Below are positions 52,464-60,914 of a stretch of DNA of 64,000 nt, piece after piece (the first letter of the stretch is position 1; every line of letters starts with the position of its first letter). The position numbers and the translations under genes are program-made. The notes beneath the pieces were generated by a model. That model did not search any database and was not told where the DNA came from. It saw nothing but the letters and a program-made list of their open reading frames with translations. The DNA lies in assembly GCA_009838975.1 (NCBI GenBank), contig VXQO01000150.1:18616-82615 (forward strand), in the 5' to 3' direction. The stretch comes from Gemmatimonadota bacterium. Its GTDB lineage: Bacteria; Gemmatimonadota; Gemmatimonadetes; Longimicrobiales; Gaopeijiaceae.

Positions 52464-53800
52464 GCGCCGCGGCCGACTCCCTGGCCCACGCGGTCAAGGA
52501 ACAGGAGGAGGGTCTTCTCAACTGCGTGCACTGCGGCTTCTGCCTCCCTGCCTGTCCCACCTACCGCCGCCTGGGCGACGAGGCCGACTCGCCGCGCGGC
52601 CGTCTCCACCTGATGCGCGCTGTCGTGGAAGGGCGGCTCGACCCCGGGTCGGAGGCCTTTCAGACGCACATCGGGCGCTGCCTGGGCTGCCGGGCCTGCG
52701 AGCCGGTCTGCCCGTCGGGGGTCGAGTACGGCAACCTGCTGGAGCTGGCTCGCCACGTGGGCGGCGAGGCGCGGCGTCTCTCCCTGCTCACGCGGCTTCT
52801 GCTGCGCGTGTTCGGCACGGAGTGGCTCGCCCGCCCGGCCATGTTCGCGGGCCGGGCCGCCCGCGCAACCGGCATCCCGGCGCTGGTGACGCGCCTGCTC
52901 GCCGGCAGCGCGCCCCCGCGGGGGCCACGCCTCGGGCTGGCCATGCTGGCCGCCTCGGGCCCCATGCGCGGACTGCGCGCCGCGCCCGCCGGTTCCGGCT
53001 CCCCTCGCCCCGGCGCCGCGGCGCGGGCCACGGTCGGCCTCCTGACCGGGTGCGTCCAGGCCGGCCTCTTCTCCCGCGTCAACGAAGCAACCGCGCGGGT
53101 TCTGGAGGCCAACGGATACCAGATCGTACCCGTCGACGCTCAGGGATGCTGTGGCGCCCTGCATGCCCACGCGGGCGATCTCGAAGCTGCGCGGGCAATG
53201 GCACGCCGCAACGTCGAGGCCTTCGAAGCGGCCGGCGTCGACTATCTGGCCATGAACGCGTCGGGGTGCGGCGCGGCGATGGCCGAGTACGGCTCGCTCC
53301 TCTCCCACGACCCGGCAATGCGCGACCGTGCGGCGGCGATCGCCGGGCGGGTCAGGGACGTCTCGGAGCTCCTGGCGGCTTGCGGGCCTCTGCGCGGAAG
53401 CGCGGTGCGAATGAAGGCGACCTGGGACGCGCCCTGCCACCTGGTGCACGCCCAGCGCGTGAGTAGCCCGCCGCAGACGGTGCTGGACGCGGTGCCGGAG
53501 CTCGAGGTTCTGCCGCTCGCGGGAGCCACCGAGTGTTGCGGCGGCGCCGGGATCTACGGCCTTACCCACCCGCATCTGGGCGGATGGATCGGCGGTGACA
53601 AGGTGCGCAGCGTGGTGGAGAGCGGCGCCGACATCCTGGTTACCGGCAACCCGGGGTGCATGATGCAGATCGGCGCCGGGCTCCGCCTCGCCGGCAGCGG
53701 GGTGCCCGTGCTGCACCTGGTGGAACTGCTGGACGAGAGCTATCGGCGCGCGGGGCTGTACCACGGCGAGTCGGACCACGGCAACGGGAGTCGTCCGTGA
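52460..53800 (+). CDS. glcF: Glycolate oxidase iron-sulfur subunit GlcF
   Basis: A 446-residue subunit from GTG 52460. Two 4Fe-4S motifs are at the N-terminus (CVHCGFCLPACPTY and CLGCRACEPVCPSG). Two cysteine-rich CCG-type domains follow (GCVQAGLF...GCCGALHAHAGD, NASGCGA; then DAPCHLVHAQRV and ECCGGAGIYGLTHP). It passes electrons from GlcD/E to the quinone pool. An in-frame GTG at 52454 is an alternative start. Confidence 0.92.
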   Translation: MSAAADSLAHAVKEQEEGLLNCVHCGFCLPACPTYRRLGDEADSPRGRLHLMRAVVEGRLDPGSEAFQTHIGRCLGCRACEPVCPSGVEYGNLLELARHVGGEARRLSLLTRLLLRVFGTEWLARPAMFAGRAARATGIPALVTRLLAGSAPPRGPRLGLAMLAASGPMRGLRAAPAGSGSPRPGAAARATVGLLTGCVQAGLFSRVNEATARVLEANGYQIVPVDAQGCCGALHAHAGDLEAARAMARRNVEAFEAAGVDYLAMNASGCGAAMAEYGSLLSHDPAMRDRAAAIAGRVRDVSELLAACGPLRGSAVRMKATWDAPCHLVHAQRVSSPPQTVLDAVPELEVLPLAGATECCGGAGIYGLTHPHLGGWIGGDKVRSVVESGADILVTGNPGCMMQIGAGLRLAGSGVPVLHLVELLDESYRRAGLYHGESDHGNGSRP

Positions 53801-54945
53801 AACCGCTCGCCGTGACGATCGACGTGGCGGAGCGGCGGGCGGCCGAGTTCATGGAGCTGCTGCGCGCCCTGGTCACGACGGAGTCTCCGACCGGCGACGA
53901 GACCGCGAACCTCGTGGTTGCCGGAATCCTTGAGGAGGCCATTGGCCGGGCCGGGGGAACCGTGGAGCGCGTTCCCGCGCCCGGGCTGGGGGTCCATCTG
54001 GTGGGGAGGTTCCGGGGAGCCCGGAACAACGGTAGGCCGCCCCTGCTGGTGGTGGGGCACATGGACACCGTGCACCCGATCGGCACGTTGAAGCGGCTTC
54101 CGTTCGCCGCGAGGGAAGGGCGCCTCTACGGGCCGGGAATCTATGACATGAAGAGCGGCGTCACGACCGCACTCGTCGCGCTCCAGGTGCTGGCGGACAC
54201 GAACGGCGGTCCCGGCTCGGACGTCTCGTTGCTGATCACCTGCGACGAGGAGTGGGGCTCGCCCGCGTCGCGGGAGCTGATCGAGGCCGAAGCCCGGAAG
54301 TCGCGCGCGGCGCTGGTAGTGGAGCCGTCAGTGCCCGGTGGCGGCGTCAAGAGCCGGCGCAAGGGAGTGAGTGCCTACGTTGTTCATGTTGCGGGCAAGG
54401 CTGCACACGCCGGGATCGAGCCGGAGGCGGGCGCAAGCGCGGTGCACGAAATCGCGCGTCAGATCTGCCGGATTTGCGATCTGGCCGATACTTCCGCGGG
54501 CACGACCGTAAGCGTGGGCGTGGTCTCGGGAGGCACGGCCGAGAATGTGGTCGCCGATGCCGCAAAGTGTACAATCGATGTCCGTTTCTGGACGGCCGAC
54601 GAGGCCGAAAGGGTTGATGCCGCCTTGCGAAGAGCGAGTGCATTTGACCAGCGTTGCACCTTGAAACTCGAGGGGGGCATCAACAGGGGTCCACTCGAAA
54701 AGACGCCGGAGTCTGCCGGGCTGCTTCGACGGGCCCGCGAGTTTGCGGCCGAACTGGGATTCGAGCTCGGCGACGGCAAGACCGGCGGCGGCAGCGACGG
54801 CAACATCACTTCGGCGGTGGGCTGCCCCACACTCGATGGTCTTGGCCCGGATGGCGGGGGCGCGCATACTCTCGAAGAGCACATTGTCGAACGCGACATT
54901 CCCCGCCGGATCGCCCTCATGGCGGCCCTGCTGGAATGGTTGTAG
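53797..54945 (+). CDS. M20-family carboxypeptidase (glutamate carboxypeptidase-like)
   Basis: A 382-residue zinc peptidase from GTG 53797, GTGA-overlapped with glcF. Motifs are 'LLVVGHMDTVHPIGT' (HxD), 'GPGIYDMKSG' (bridging Asp), 'TCDEEWGSP' (catalytic Glu) and 'KTGGGSDGN', the last typical of the CPG2 branch that removes C-terminal glutamate. No signal peptide is seen, so it is probably cytosolic. The link to glycolate oxidation is unexplained. Confidence 0.87.
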   Translation: MKPLAVTIDVAERRAAEFMELLRALVTTESPTGDETANLVVAGILEEAIGRAGGTVERVPAPGLGVHLVGRFRGARNNGRPPLLVVGHMDTVHPIGTLKRLPFAAREGRLYGPGIYDMKSGVTTALVALQVLADTNGGPGSDVSLLITCDEEWGSPASRELIEAEARKSRAALVVEPSVPGGGVKSRRKGVSAYVVHVAGKAAHAGIEPEAGASAVHEIARQICRICDLADTSAGTTVSVGVVSGGTAENVVADAAKCTIDVRFWTADEAERVDAALRRASAFDQRCTLKLEGGINRGPLEKTPESAGLLRRAREFAAELGFELGDGKTGGGSDGNITSAVGCPTLDGLGPDGGGAHTLEEHIVERDIPRRIALMAALLEWL

Positions 54946-55075
54946 GCGTTTGACTCATGCGTTTTGGACATCTGCAGGTTGTGCCGACCGGGCCCGGGAC
55001 ATATCTTGCGACTCCGATTGTCCAGTTCCCGCCACCGTGCGGGTCTTTTCAAACCGCTCCCGGAGAACCCCCTAG

Positions 55076-55543
55076 ATGGACGGAACAACCAGAAGCAGCT
55101 ACCGGGCCGCCCTGAAGCAGGCCGAAGCCGAACTCGCCAGCCACGAAAAGCGCGGCCAAGCGCTCAAGCAGACGGTCATGGCACTCAGGAACCTGCTGGC
55201 CCTCGGAGTCGAGGCACCTGCTGCCGCACCGCCGGCGCCGAAGCCCGTGCGCAAGAGAAGGCCGCGGCGGAAGATCATCAGGGGCAATCATCCGCCCATC
55301 CCGGCGGGCCATTTCGGTGGAATGGGGCCCACGGCCGCCTATCGAAAGTTCGTGGCGGAGTTCGGCATGGACCATCCGGTTCCCTCGATCCGCGACGCGC
55401 TCCTGGCCGGCGGCGTCAGGACCAAGTCTTCTACATCGCTGCTCACCGGATTGCACTCGGTTCGGCGCCGCGACGCGATGAAGGCAAAGGCTGCAGAGTC
55501 CGCGAAGGCTGCGGAAGCGGGTGCCGAGGACGGCGGCGAGTAG
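55076..55543 (+). CDS. Hypothetical basic coiled-coil protein
   Basis: A 155-residue protein that I do not recognise. Residues 8-45 are coiled coil ('ALKQAEAELASHEKRGQALK'), followed by an Ala/Pro linker, a very basic patch 'KPVRKRRPRRKIIRG', and a C-terminal module 'GPTAAYRKFVAEFGMDHPVP' with helical spacing like a small winged-helix or SAM-like domain. The tail is Ala/Lys/Glu-rich. DNA or RNA binding is plausible from charge only. 130 bp separate it from the M20 gene. Confidence 0.6.
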   Translation: MDGTTRSSYRAALKQAEAELASHEKRGQALKQTVMALRNLLALGVEAPAAAPPAPKPVRKRRPRRKIIRGNHPPIPAGHFGGMGPTAAYRKFVAEFGMDHPVPSIRDALLAGGVRTKSSTSLLTGLHSVRRRDAMKAKAAESAKAAEAGAEDGGE

Positions 55544-55589
55544 CTTTCTCCGGCTTCACAGAACCCCTAGATCCCGGCATCCCAACAAC

Positions 55590-56696
55590 ATGCGAATCCA
55601 GCGGGCTGTCCTCCGCGAACTACCGCTAGAGCTTCGAGAGTACTTCGAGATCAGCAGCGGGGGCACCGGATCCCGGCGCGTCGTCCTGCTTACCCTGGAG
55701 GCCGACGGAGTCACGGCGTGGTCCGAGTGCGTGGCCGGCGAAACGCCGGGGTACTCCTACGAGACAACCGACACCGCCTGGTTCGTACTGACCCGATGGC
55801 TCTTGCCGGCACTGGTCGGTACAGAGGTCGAGGACGGCCGCCGACTGCATCCCGTACCGTGGTTGCGCGGTCATCCCATGGCTCGCGCCGCGATCGAAAT
55901 GGCAGGATGGGACCTCGAGGCAAAGCGGCGCGACGTGTCGCTCGCCCGCCTGCTCGGCGCAACCAGGACATCCGTCCCGGTGGGCGTTTCCATCGGCATT
56001 CAAAAGACCGACGATGCGCTGCTGGAACGGGTTGAAGGGTTTATCGCAGAAGGCTATCGCAAGATCAAGATCAAGATCAAACCGGGTCGCGATGTGGAGA
56101 TGTTGAGCGCGGTCAGAGAGCGCTTCCCCGATGCACCGATCATGGCCGATGCAAACTCCGCATATACCCTCGACCGGGATCTGCCTCGCCTGCAAGCGAT
56201 GGATCATCATGATCTGATGATGATGGAACAGCCGCTTTCCCACGAGGACATGCTCGACCATTCACTCCTGCAAGAGCGGATCAGTACACCCGTATGTCTG
56301 GACGAGTCGATTCGCTCACCCGGTGATGCCCGTCTTGCCCTTCACCTCCAGGCGGGAAGGATCATCAATATCAAACCTGGCAGGGTCGGGGGATTCGGTT
56401 CTTCGATTGCCATACACGATGCCTGCGTCGCGGCGGGCTGGCCGGTCTGGTGCGGCGGAATGCTCGAATCCGGGGTTGGCCGCGCGTACAATGTGGCATT
56501 GGCGTCGCTGCCGGGGTTCACAATACCTGGCGACATTTCGAACTCTCGGCGCTATTGGGCAAGGGACATTGTATCGCCGGAGTTTGAAATGGTCGGCGGC
56601 ATGATGTCCGTGCCCGACGGCCCCGGGATCGGCGTGACTCCCGATGTCGAGCGAATAGAAGCCATGACGGTTCGCAAAGAGGTGTTTGAGGCGTAG
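55590..56696 (+). CDS. Enolase-superfamily enzyme: o-succinylbenzoate synthase / N-acylamino-acid racemase
   Basis: A 368-residue protein from ATG 55590 with the N-terminal capping domain and a TIM barrel. Catalytic elements are the KxK lysine in 'GYRKIKIKIKPGRD', metal ligands in 'MADANSAYTL', 'MMMEQPLS' and 'VCLDESIR', and the second lysine in 'IINIKPGRVGG'. 'WCGGMLESGVGRAYN' is typical of MenC/N-acylamino-acid racemases. No men genes are adjacent, so a racemase role is at least as likely as menaquinone synthesis. Confidence 0.85.
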   Translation: MRIQRAVLRELPLELREYFEISSGGTGSRRVVLLTLEADGVTAWSECVAGETPGYSYETTDTAWFVLTRWLLPALVGTEVEDGRRLHPVPWLRGHPMARAAIEMAGWDLEAKRRDVSLARLLGATRTSVPVGVSIGIQKTDDALLERVEGFIAEGYRKIKIKIKPGRDVEMLSAVRERFPDAPIMADANSAYTLDRDLPRLQAMDHHDLMMMEQPLSHEDMLDHSLLQERISTPVCLDESIRSPGDARLALHLQAGRIINIKPGRVGGFGSSIAIHDACVAAGWPVWCGGMLESGVGRAYNVALASLPGFTIPGDISNSRRYWARDIVSPEFEMVGGMMSVPDGPGIGVTPDVERIEAMTVRKEVFEA

Positions 56697-56699
56697 CAG

Positions 56700-58472
56700 C
56701 TAATGCGAGGGTGAAACTCCGCGCAAACAGGCAGGACAGAACCGCCAGCGCTTTTCCAGCGGCTCGCCGCACAGGCACACGCTTGCCCGCGGTCGCCCGC
56801 ACATTGCACACCCCGCCGCGCCCGGCGGCAGGGGCTCGCTGCAACTCACGCACCGCGCGGATACGCTTCTCGTGAGAGCGATGATCTGGCCGGCCTCGTG
56901 AGGCGTGGTCACGCCCTGGGCGACCTGGCGCCGGGCATCGCGCGCCATCGACCCCATGCCGTTGCGTCGGGCAAGGGTGCGCAGTGCCGTGATCGACGCG
57001 CCCGCGGTGACGGCGCTCCGGATCTCGTCGTTGACGACGAGGACTTCGAAGACGCCGCTGCGGCCGCGGTATCCTTCGGTGCAACCCGGGCAATCGGTAC
57101 TGCCCCGACCCCAGCATTGCGAACACAGTCTGCGCACCAGCCTCTGGCCCACGACGCCTGCGAGGCCACCGGCGATCAGGAAGCGCGGAACCCCCATTTC
57201 AACCAGCCTCACAACGGCGCTGGGCGCATCGACGGTGTGAATCGTCGTCAACACGAGGTGGCCGGTTACGGCTGCCGACATGGCGATCTCGGCGGTCTCG
57301 CGGTCGCGTATCTCGCCGACGAGGATGACGTCGGGATCCTGCCTGAGAATGGCCCGGAGACCCGACGGAAAGTCGACGCCGGCCTTGCGGTCGATCTCGA
57401 CCTGTGCGACACCCGGGAACCGGTACTCCACGGGGTCTTCCAGCGTCACGATGTTGATGCTCGAAGCGGCGAGTTCGGCGACGGCGCCGGAGAGAGTCGT
57501 GGTCTTGCCGCTGCCGGTGGGCCCCGAAGCGATCAGCACTCCCTGCCGCCGATCCAGGATCTGCCGCAGCCTTGTCAGATCGCCGGTCGAAAACCCGAGC
57601 GATGCGAGGTCCTGTGGAGCGTCGCCCGGATCGAGAAGGCGCAACACCGCCTTTTCACCCTCGTGCGTGGGGATGGTGGACACCCGTACGGTGAGCTGGG
57701 CGTTTCGCCTCCTGATGGCGAATCCGCCGTCCTGGGGCCGCCGCCGTACCGAAATGTCCAGTCCGGCCATGATCTTCACCCGCGAGATGGCCGCACGGTG
57801 AGTCCCCGGGGGGAGTTCCGTGGCGGTCACGAGGACGCCGTCGATGCGCAACCGCACCCGCGAGCCCTCGCGCACCGCCTCGATGTGGATGTCGCTCGCA
57901 CGACTCTCGATCGCATTGGAGATGATGTGGTCCACGATTCTGACGACCGGCGCCGCAGTCGCTTCCTCTTCGAGGTTCCGAGTCCTGCCGCGCACCTTCG
58001 GAGCGGCCGCCGGCCCGAGGCGGCCCAGAAGCTCGGGAAGCTCTTCGCCGTAGGACTTCAGCACCGCCTGCGCCAGGGCGGTGGATGGGGCGACCACCGC
58101 CTCGACGTGGCATCCGGACTGAAAGGAGAGGTCGTCGATCAGTCCGGCATCGAGGGGGTCGGCCACCGCCACGGTGAGTAGCCGACCGGTGACCCCGAGG
58201 GGCAGAACGCCCCTGGAGCGGGCTACCGCGGCATCGATCTTCCGCAGGGCCTGCTCTTCGGGCTCGAACGGCGGGGCCGCAAAGCCCAGGTCGAGGTGGG
58301 ACGCGAGAGCCTTCGCCAGCCGGGCCTCTCCCACCGTGCCCCGGCGAAGCAGGACATCACGCAGGCCGCGTCCGGAGCGCCGCTGCTCAGCTCGCGCTTC
58401 GTCGAGCGCGGCGGCGGTGAGGGCCCCGCTGTCCAGCAGCAGTTGGCCGAGAAGGCGGTCGTTGGTGGCCAT
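56700..58472 (-). CDS. GspE/PilB-family ATPase with C-terminal zinc-ribbon extension
   Basis: A 590-residue type II secretion/type IV pilus-like ATPase. The MshEN/T2SSE N-terminal domain (about 1-150) is followed by the ATPase with Walker A 'GPTGSGKTTTLSGAVAEL', Asp box, Walker B 'QDPDVILVGEIRDRETAE' and His box 'HLVLTTIHTVDA'. The usual tetracysteine metal motif is present (CSQCWGRGSTDCPGC). Unusually, residues about 545-590 add further zinc-ribbon cysteines (CVSCSEP, CAMCGRP, CLCGEP, CPACLRG). No other secretion or pilus gene is in the window. Confidence 0.88.
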   Translation of the reverse strand: MATNDRLLGQLLLDSGALTAAALDEARAEQRRSGRGLRDVLLRRGTVGEARLAKALASHLDLGFAAPPFEPEEQALRKIDAAVARSRGVLPLGVTGRLLTVAVADPLDAGLIDDLSFQSGCHVEAVVAPSTALAQAVLKSYGEELPELLGRLGPAAAPKVRGRTRNLEEEATAAPVVRIVDHIISNAIESRASDIHIEAVREGSRVRLRIDGVLVTATELPPGTHRAAISRVKIMAGLDISVRRRPQDGGFAIRRRNAQLTVRVSTIPTHEGEKAVLRLLDPGDAPQDLASLGFSTGDLTRLRQILDRRQGVLIASGPTGSGKTTTLSGAVAELAASSINIVTLEDPVEYRFPGVAQVEIDRKAGVDFPSGLRAILRQDPDVILVGEIRDRETAEIAMSAAVTGHLVLTTIHTVDAPSAVVRLVEMGVPRFLIAGGLAGVVGQRLVRRLCSQCWGRGSTDCPGCTEGYRGRSGVFEVLVVNDEIRSAVTAGASITALRTLARRNGMGSMARDARRQVAQGVTTPHEAGQIIALTRSVSARCVSCSEPLPPGAAGCAMCGRPRASVCLCGEPLEKRWRFCPACLRGVSPSH

Positions 58473-58692
58473 CGTGCCGGGAAGCTAGGCGGATCGGGGG
58501 GCGCCGCCATGGCTCGATGGGCGTAAATTTTGTAACATGTTGCTATTGCGATAGTTATATCGCATATGGTTATTGCCGTTCCCCTATCTGTTCGTGTTTC
58601 CCGAACCGGATGCTGATCGACGGTCCCGGACACCCTCGGATGAATCGGCGGTTCAAGCCGTGGCAGAACGGGTGCCCGCGCTGTGACTCAAC
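58473..58692. other. AT-rich intergenic region with palindromes
   Basis: This 220-bp gap contains the most AT-rich stretch outside oriC (about 58521-58578). It holds GCGATA-GTTA-TATCGC (58548-58563, perfect 6-bp arms) and the self-complementary AACATGTT (58534-58541). It lies upstream of the GspE-like gene on the minus strand and downstream of the UDG-like gene. It may hold the promoter and an operator for the ATPase gene. Confidence 0.4.
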
Positions 58693-59331
58693 TCAAAGAT
58701 GCGGCGCGATCCCGTTGCGCATCTCCCGCTCCACCATTTCGTCGCTTCGGTAGGCGGAATAGTGCCAGATGCGGTGGATCGCGCCCGGAACTTCCAGCCC
58801 GGCGTTGTTCTGGAGCCACTTCACCGTTGCATGCGCGGGGCCGCCGACACAGAACACGGTATCGGGCCGTACCACGTCGAACTCCATCTGGAGGATCCCG
58901 CTCCACTCGCGAGCCGTGCGTCGCTTCTCGTGCAGGGCGGCTTTCCTCCAATCGCCCACGAAAGCGGCCTGCTTGATGACGTTCGTGATGTAACAGTGCC
59001 AACCGCCGGGCTCCCAGATCGCACCGTCCTTCAACCCGAGGTCGCACAGCACTTTGCGGAAGCGCTTGTCCCGGGGGTTGGAGGGGTTCCCTGTCCATTG
59101 GGTATCCAAGTCAGGTGGGCCGCCCCAAGGGCTCTCTCTGACCGCCCGGAGCGCTGACAGCGACGGATTCTCGCAGACGAACATCACGTCGGCGGTGGGG
59201 TCGCCGAGGGCTCCGTAAAGCCAAGGGTACTTTTCGATCTGCTCTTCCCAACATGGAGGCCGAAGGGTTCGGAGCCTGTCGTGAATCGCCTCGCGCAGGT
59301 CGAGGAAGTGTCGGTGCGGCATGCTACTCAA
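58693..59331 (-). CDS. Uracil-DNA glycosylase-fold protein
   Basis: A 212-residue protein resembling the UDG superfamily. 'VMFVCENPS' (residues 49-57) corresponds to the GExPG active-site motif 1. 'CYITNVIKQ' matches the region after motif 1 in family 4/5 enzymes, 'PDTVFCVGGPAHATVKWL' matches the central strand, and 'HYSAYR' (190-195) replaces the HPSP/HLSP motif. Motif 1 lacks the usual Asp and instead has Asn 55, so activity and substrate are uncertain; a modified-base glycosylase or an inactive binder are both possible. Confidence 0.65.
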   Translation of the reverse strand: MSSMPHRHFLDLREAIHDRLRTLRPPCWEEQIEKYPWLYGALGDPTADVMFVCENPSLSALRAVRESPWGGPPDLDTQWTGNPSNPRDKRFRKVLCDLGLKDGAIWEPGGWHCYITNVIKQAAFVGDWRKAALHEKRRTAREWSGILQMEFDVVRPDTVFCVGGPAHATVKWLQNNAGLEVPGAIHRIWHYSAYRSDEMVEREMRNGIAPHL

Positions 59332-59416
59332 CGTCGCCGATCCGGTAAGGCTCCCCGATCCGGGGGTTCTTCTCCCCGCATTGTTCCGATGCCGTTTGCC
59401 GTGCCTGCTTGCGAGG

Positions 59417-60592
59417 TCATTGGTTCCGGCCTGCTCGAAGAGCCGAGGGAAGTTCTATGCTGGCGACCCTCTGCAAGCCCAGCGTGTCGGTCACGACTCC
59501 CAACATTCGCGAGTCCGATATCCTGTACGGCCTGAACCTTCCGGGCAGGGTCACTCTCGTGTAACCCGGTTCCTGACCCGCCAAGGAAATCGTCCACCAA
59601 AGGCGGCCATGCCCCAGCGGAGGAGAATCTCCGTCGAATGCCTGAATCCACACCCTTCCCGCAGCACATCGAAGGTCGACGCCGAGCGGGGTTGACGGCG
59701 CAAATTGATCCCGGCTTCCCGCCTCCGCGCGCTCCAGCATCGGTTGGATCTCCGGGCCGACCTGCTGTCCCTGCAACTCGGCTTCCATCTGGCCACGCAG
59801 ATACCCCATCCTGTCGTCGCGGGTCAGGGGCCTGACTTCCCACGGCACGGCCAAGGAGTCACGTGTTTCCCAGCTTGCCCCGACCAGGTAGACATGTCGG
59901 GCGATCGGATCCAGCAGCGCAATCCGGTCGTCGGGACACACGTCCCAAAGAGGCACGGGCGCGAGAATGCTCCCCGCGCTCCGGTCGTCGCTAGGCGCGC
60001 CGAGGAGCTCCGTGAAGTCGACCACGTGTTCGACGCCCCCGTCGTCATCGAACCGGGCCAACCTTCCGGTCCATAGATCGGGGGCCGAACTCACCGCCTC
60101 ACGATACTCGGCCCTTACAGTGCCCTCCGTGGTCGTGGCGACGCGCAGGGGATCCCCGAAGGTCACGATGTCGATGTCCCCCCGAACCGTGCCCAATCGG
60201 CCCGCGTCCCAAGTCGAGACGAGCGTTCCGGTCTCCGAGAAGGTACGATGCATCCTCGCCGCCGCGTCCCAGAGGGTGATCTCCCCCATCGCGCCCCGGT
60301 CCACCAGCGCCAATGCCGAACGCACCTCGTTCGGACCGTCGCCATGCCGTCCGAACGCGACGGCTTCGATGCCCCCGCGGAATCCATGCACGAGGGGATC
60401 GGCGGAAGTTAGCACCCAAACGAGGCCGTCCTTTTCCATTACATCGGCGATGTCCCACAGGTCGCCGCGCGGAGACTCCCAAGCCATCTGATCGGGATCG
60501 ATATCAATGGTCACGGGTTCGGCATCCCCGGTTCCGTCGCACGAGCAGAGCAGGAGCGGGAGCACGGCGGAACGAGAAACGATCTGGCGCAT
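59417..60592 (-). CDS. Six-bladed beta-propeller lipoprotein
   Basis: A 391-residue protein from ATG 60592. The N-terminus 'MRQIVSRSAVLPLLLCSCDG' has a short hydrophobic core and a lipobox-like cysteine. The mature part shows propeller strands typical of the '6-bladed beta-propeller' family abundant in Bacteroidota/Gemmatimonadota: 'VWVLTSADPLVHGF', 'GRHGDGPNEVRSALALV', 'ITLWDAAARMHRTFSETGTL' and 'VDLRCAAGRVWIQAFDGD'. It is probably surface or periplasmic; ligand unknown. Codons upstream of 60592 are not part of the protein. Confidence 0.72.
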   Translation of the reverse strand: MRQIVSRSAVLPLLLCSCDGTGDAEPVTIDIDPDQMAWESPRGDLWDIADVMEKDGLVWVLTSADPLVHGFRGGIEAVAFGRHGDGPNEVRSALALVDRGAMGEITLWDAAARMHRTFSETGTLVSTWDAGRLGTVRGDIDIVTFGDPLRVATTTEGTVRAEYREAVSSAPDLWTGRLARFDDDGGVEHVVDFTELLGAPSDDRSAGSILAPVPLWDVCPDDRIALLDPIARHVYLVGASWETRDSLAVPWEVRPLTRDDRMGYLRGQMEAELQGQQVGPEIQPMLERAEAGSRDQFAPSTPLGVDLRCAAGRVWIQAFDGDSPPLGHGRLWWTISLAGQEPGYTRVTLPGRFRPYRISDSRMLGVVTDTLGLQRVASIELPSALRAGRNQ

Positions 60593-60756
60593 GGAGTCGG
60601 GCTCCGTTTCTGTGCAACGCCGGAAGGCGTGGAAATGGAATGGTTCCGTTCCGGCGGCGCTCCTCGGTGGGGTTCCGCCGGGGAACCGGGTATTTCCATC
60701 GTACGGGTACATCGGTGCCCGCGCGACAAACCAAGCGATGGGAGATGAGTCGTCAC

Positions 60757-60806
60757 CCGCTCCAGAGCAGGGAGCGGCGCGCTGGCTGGCTTGTGCCCGA
60801 TAACGG
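60757..60806 (+). repeat. Left half of a three-hairpin repeat interrupted by IS110
   Basis: A 7-bp hairpin with arms CCGCTCC (60757-60763) and GGAGCGG (60771-60777) precedes GCTGGCTTGTGCCCGATAAC (60785-60804). The latter is the left arm of the conserved central hairpin. Its complementary right arm is found 1.35 kb away at 62159-62180, on the other side of the IS110 element. Confidence 0.7.
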
Positions 60807-60914
60807 CCATAAGTATCCATCTCACAAGCGGACGCCCGTTCTTAGCGAAGCGAGCTGCCTCGCAGCGCCCCTTTGCGACGCTTCCGCTTCGGCGTCCGTT
60901 CCTGCCCGGTTCGA

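Noticed and set aside
51623..53779. A 718-codon open frame on the minus strand
   Set aside because: It is opposite glcE and glcF, which carry intact FAD and 4Fe-4S motifs.
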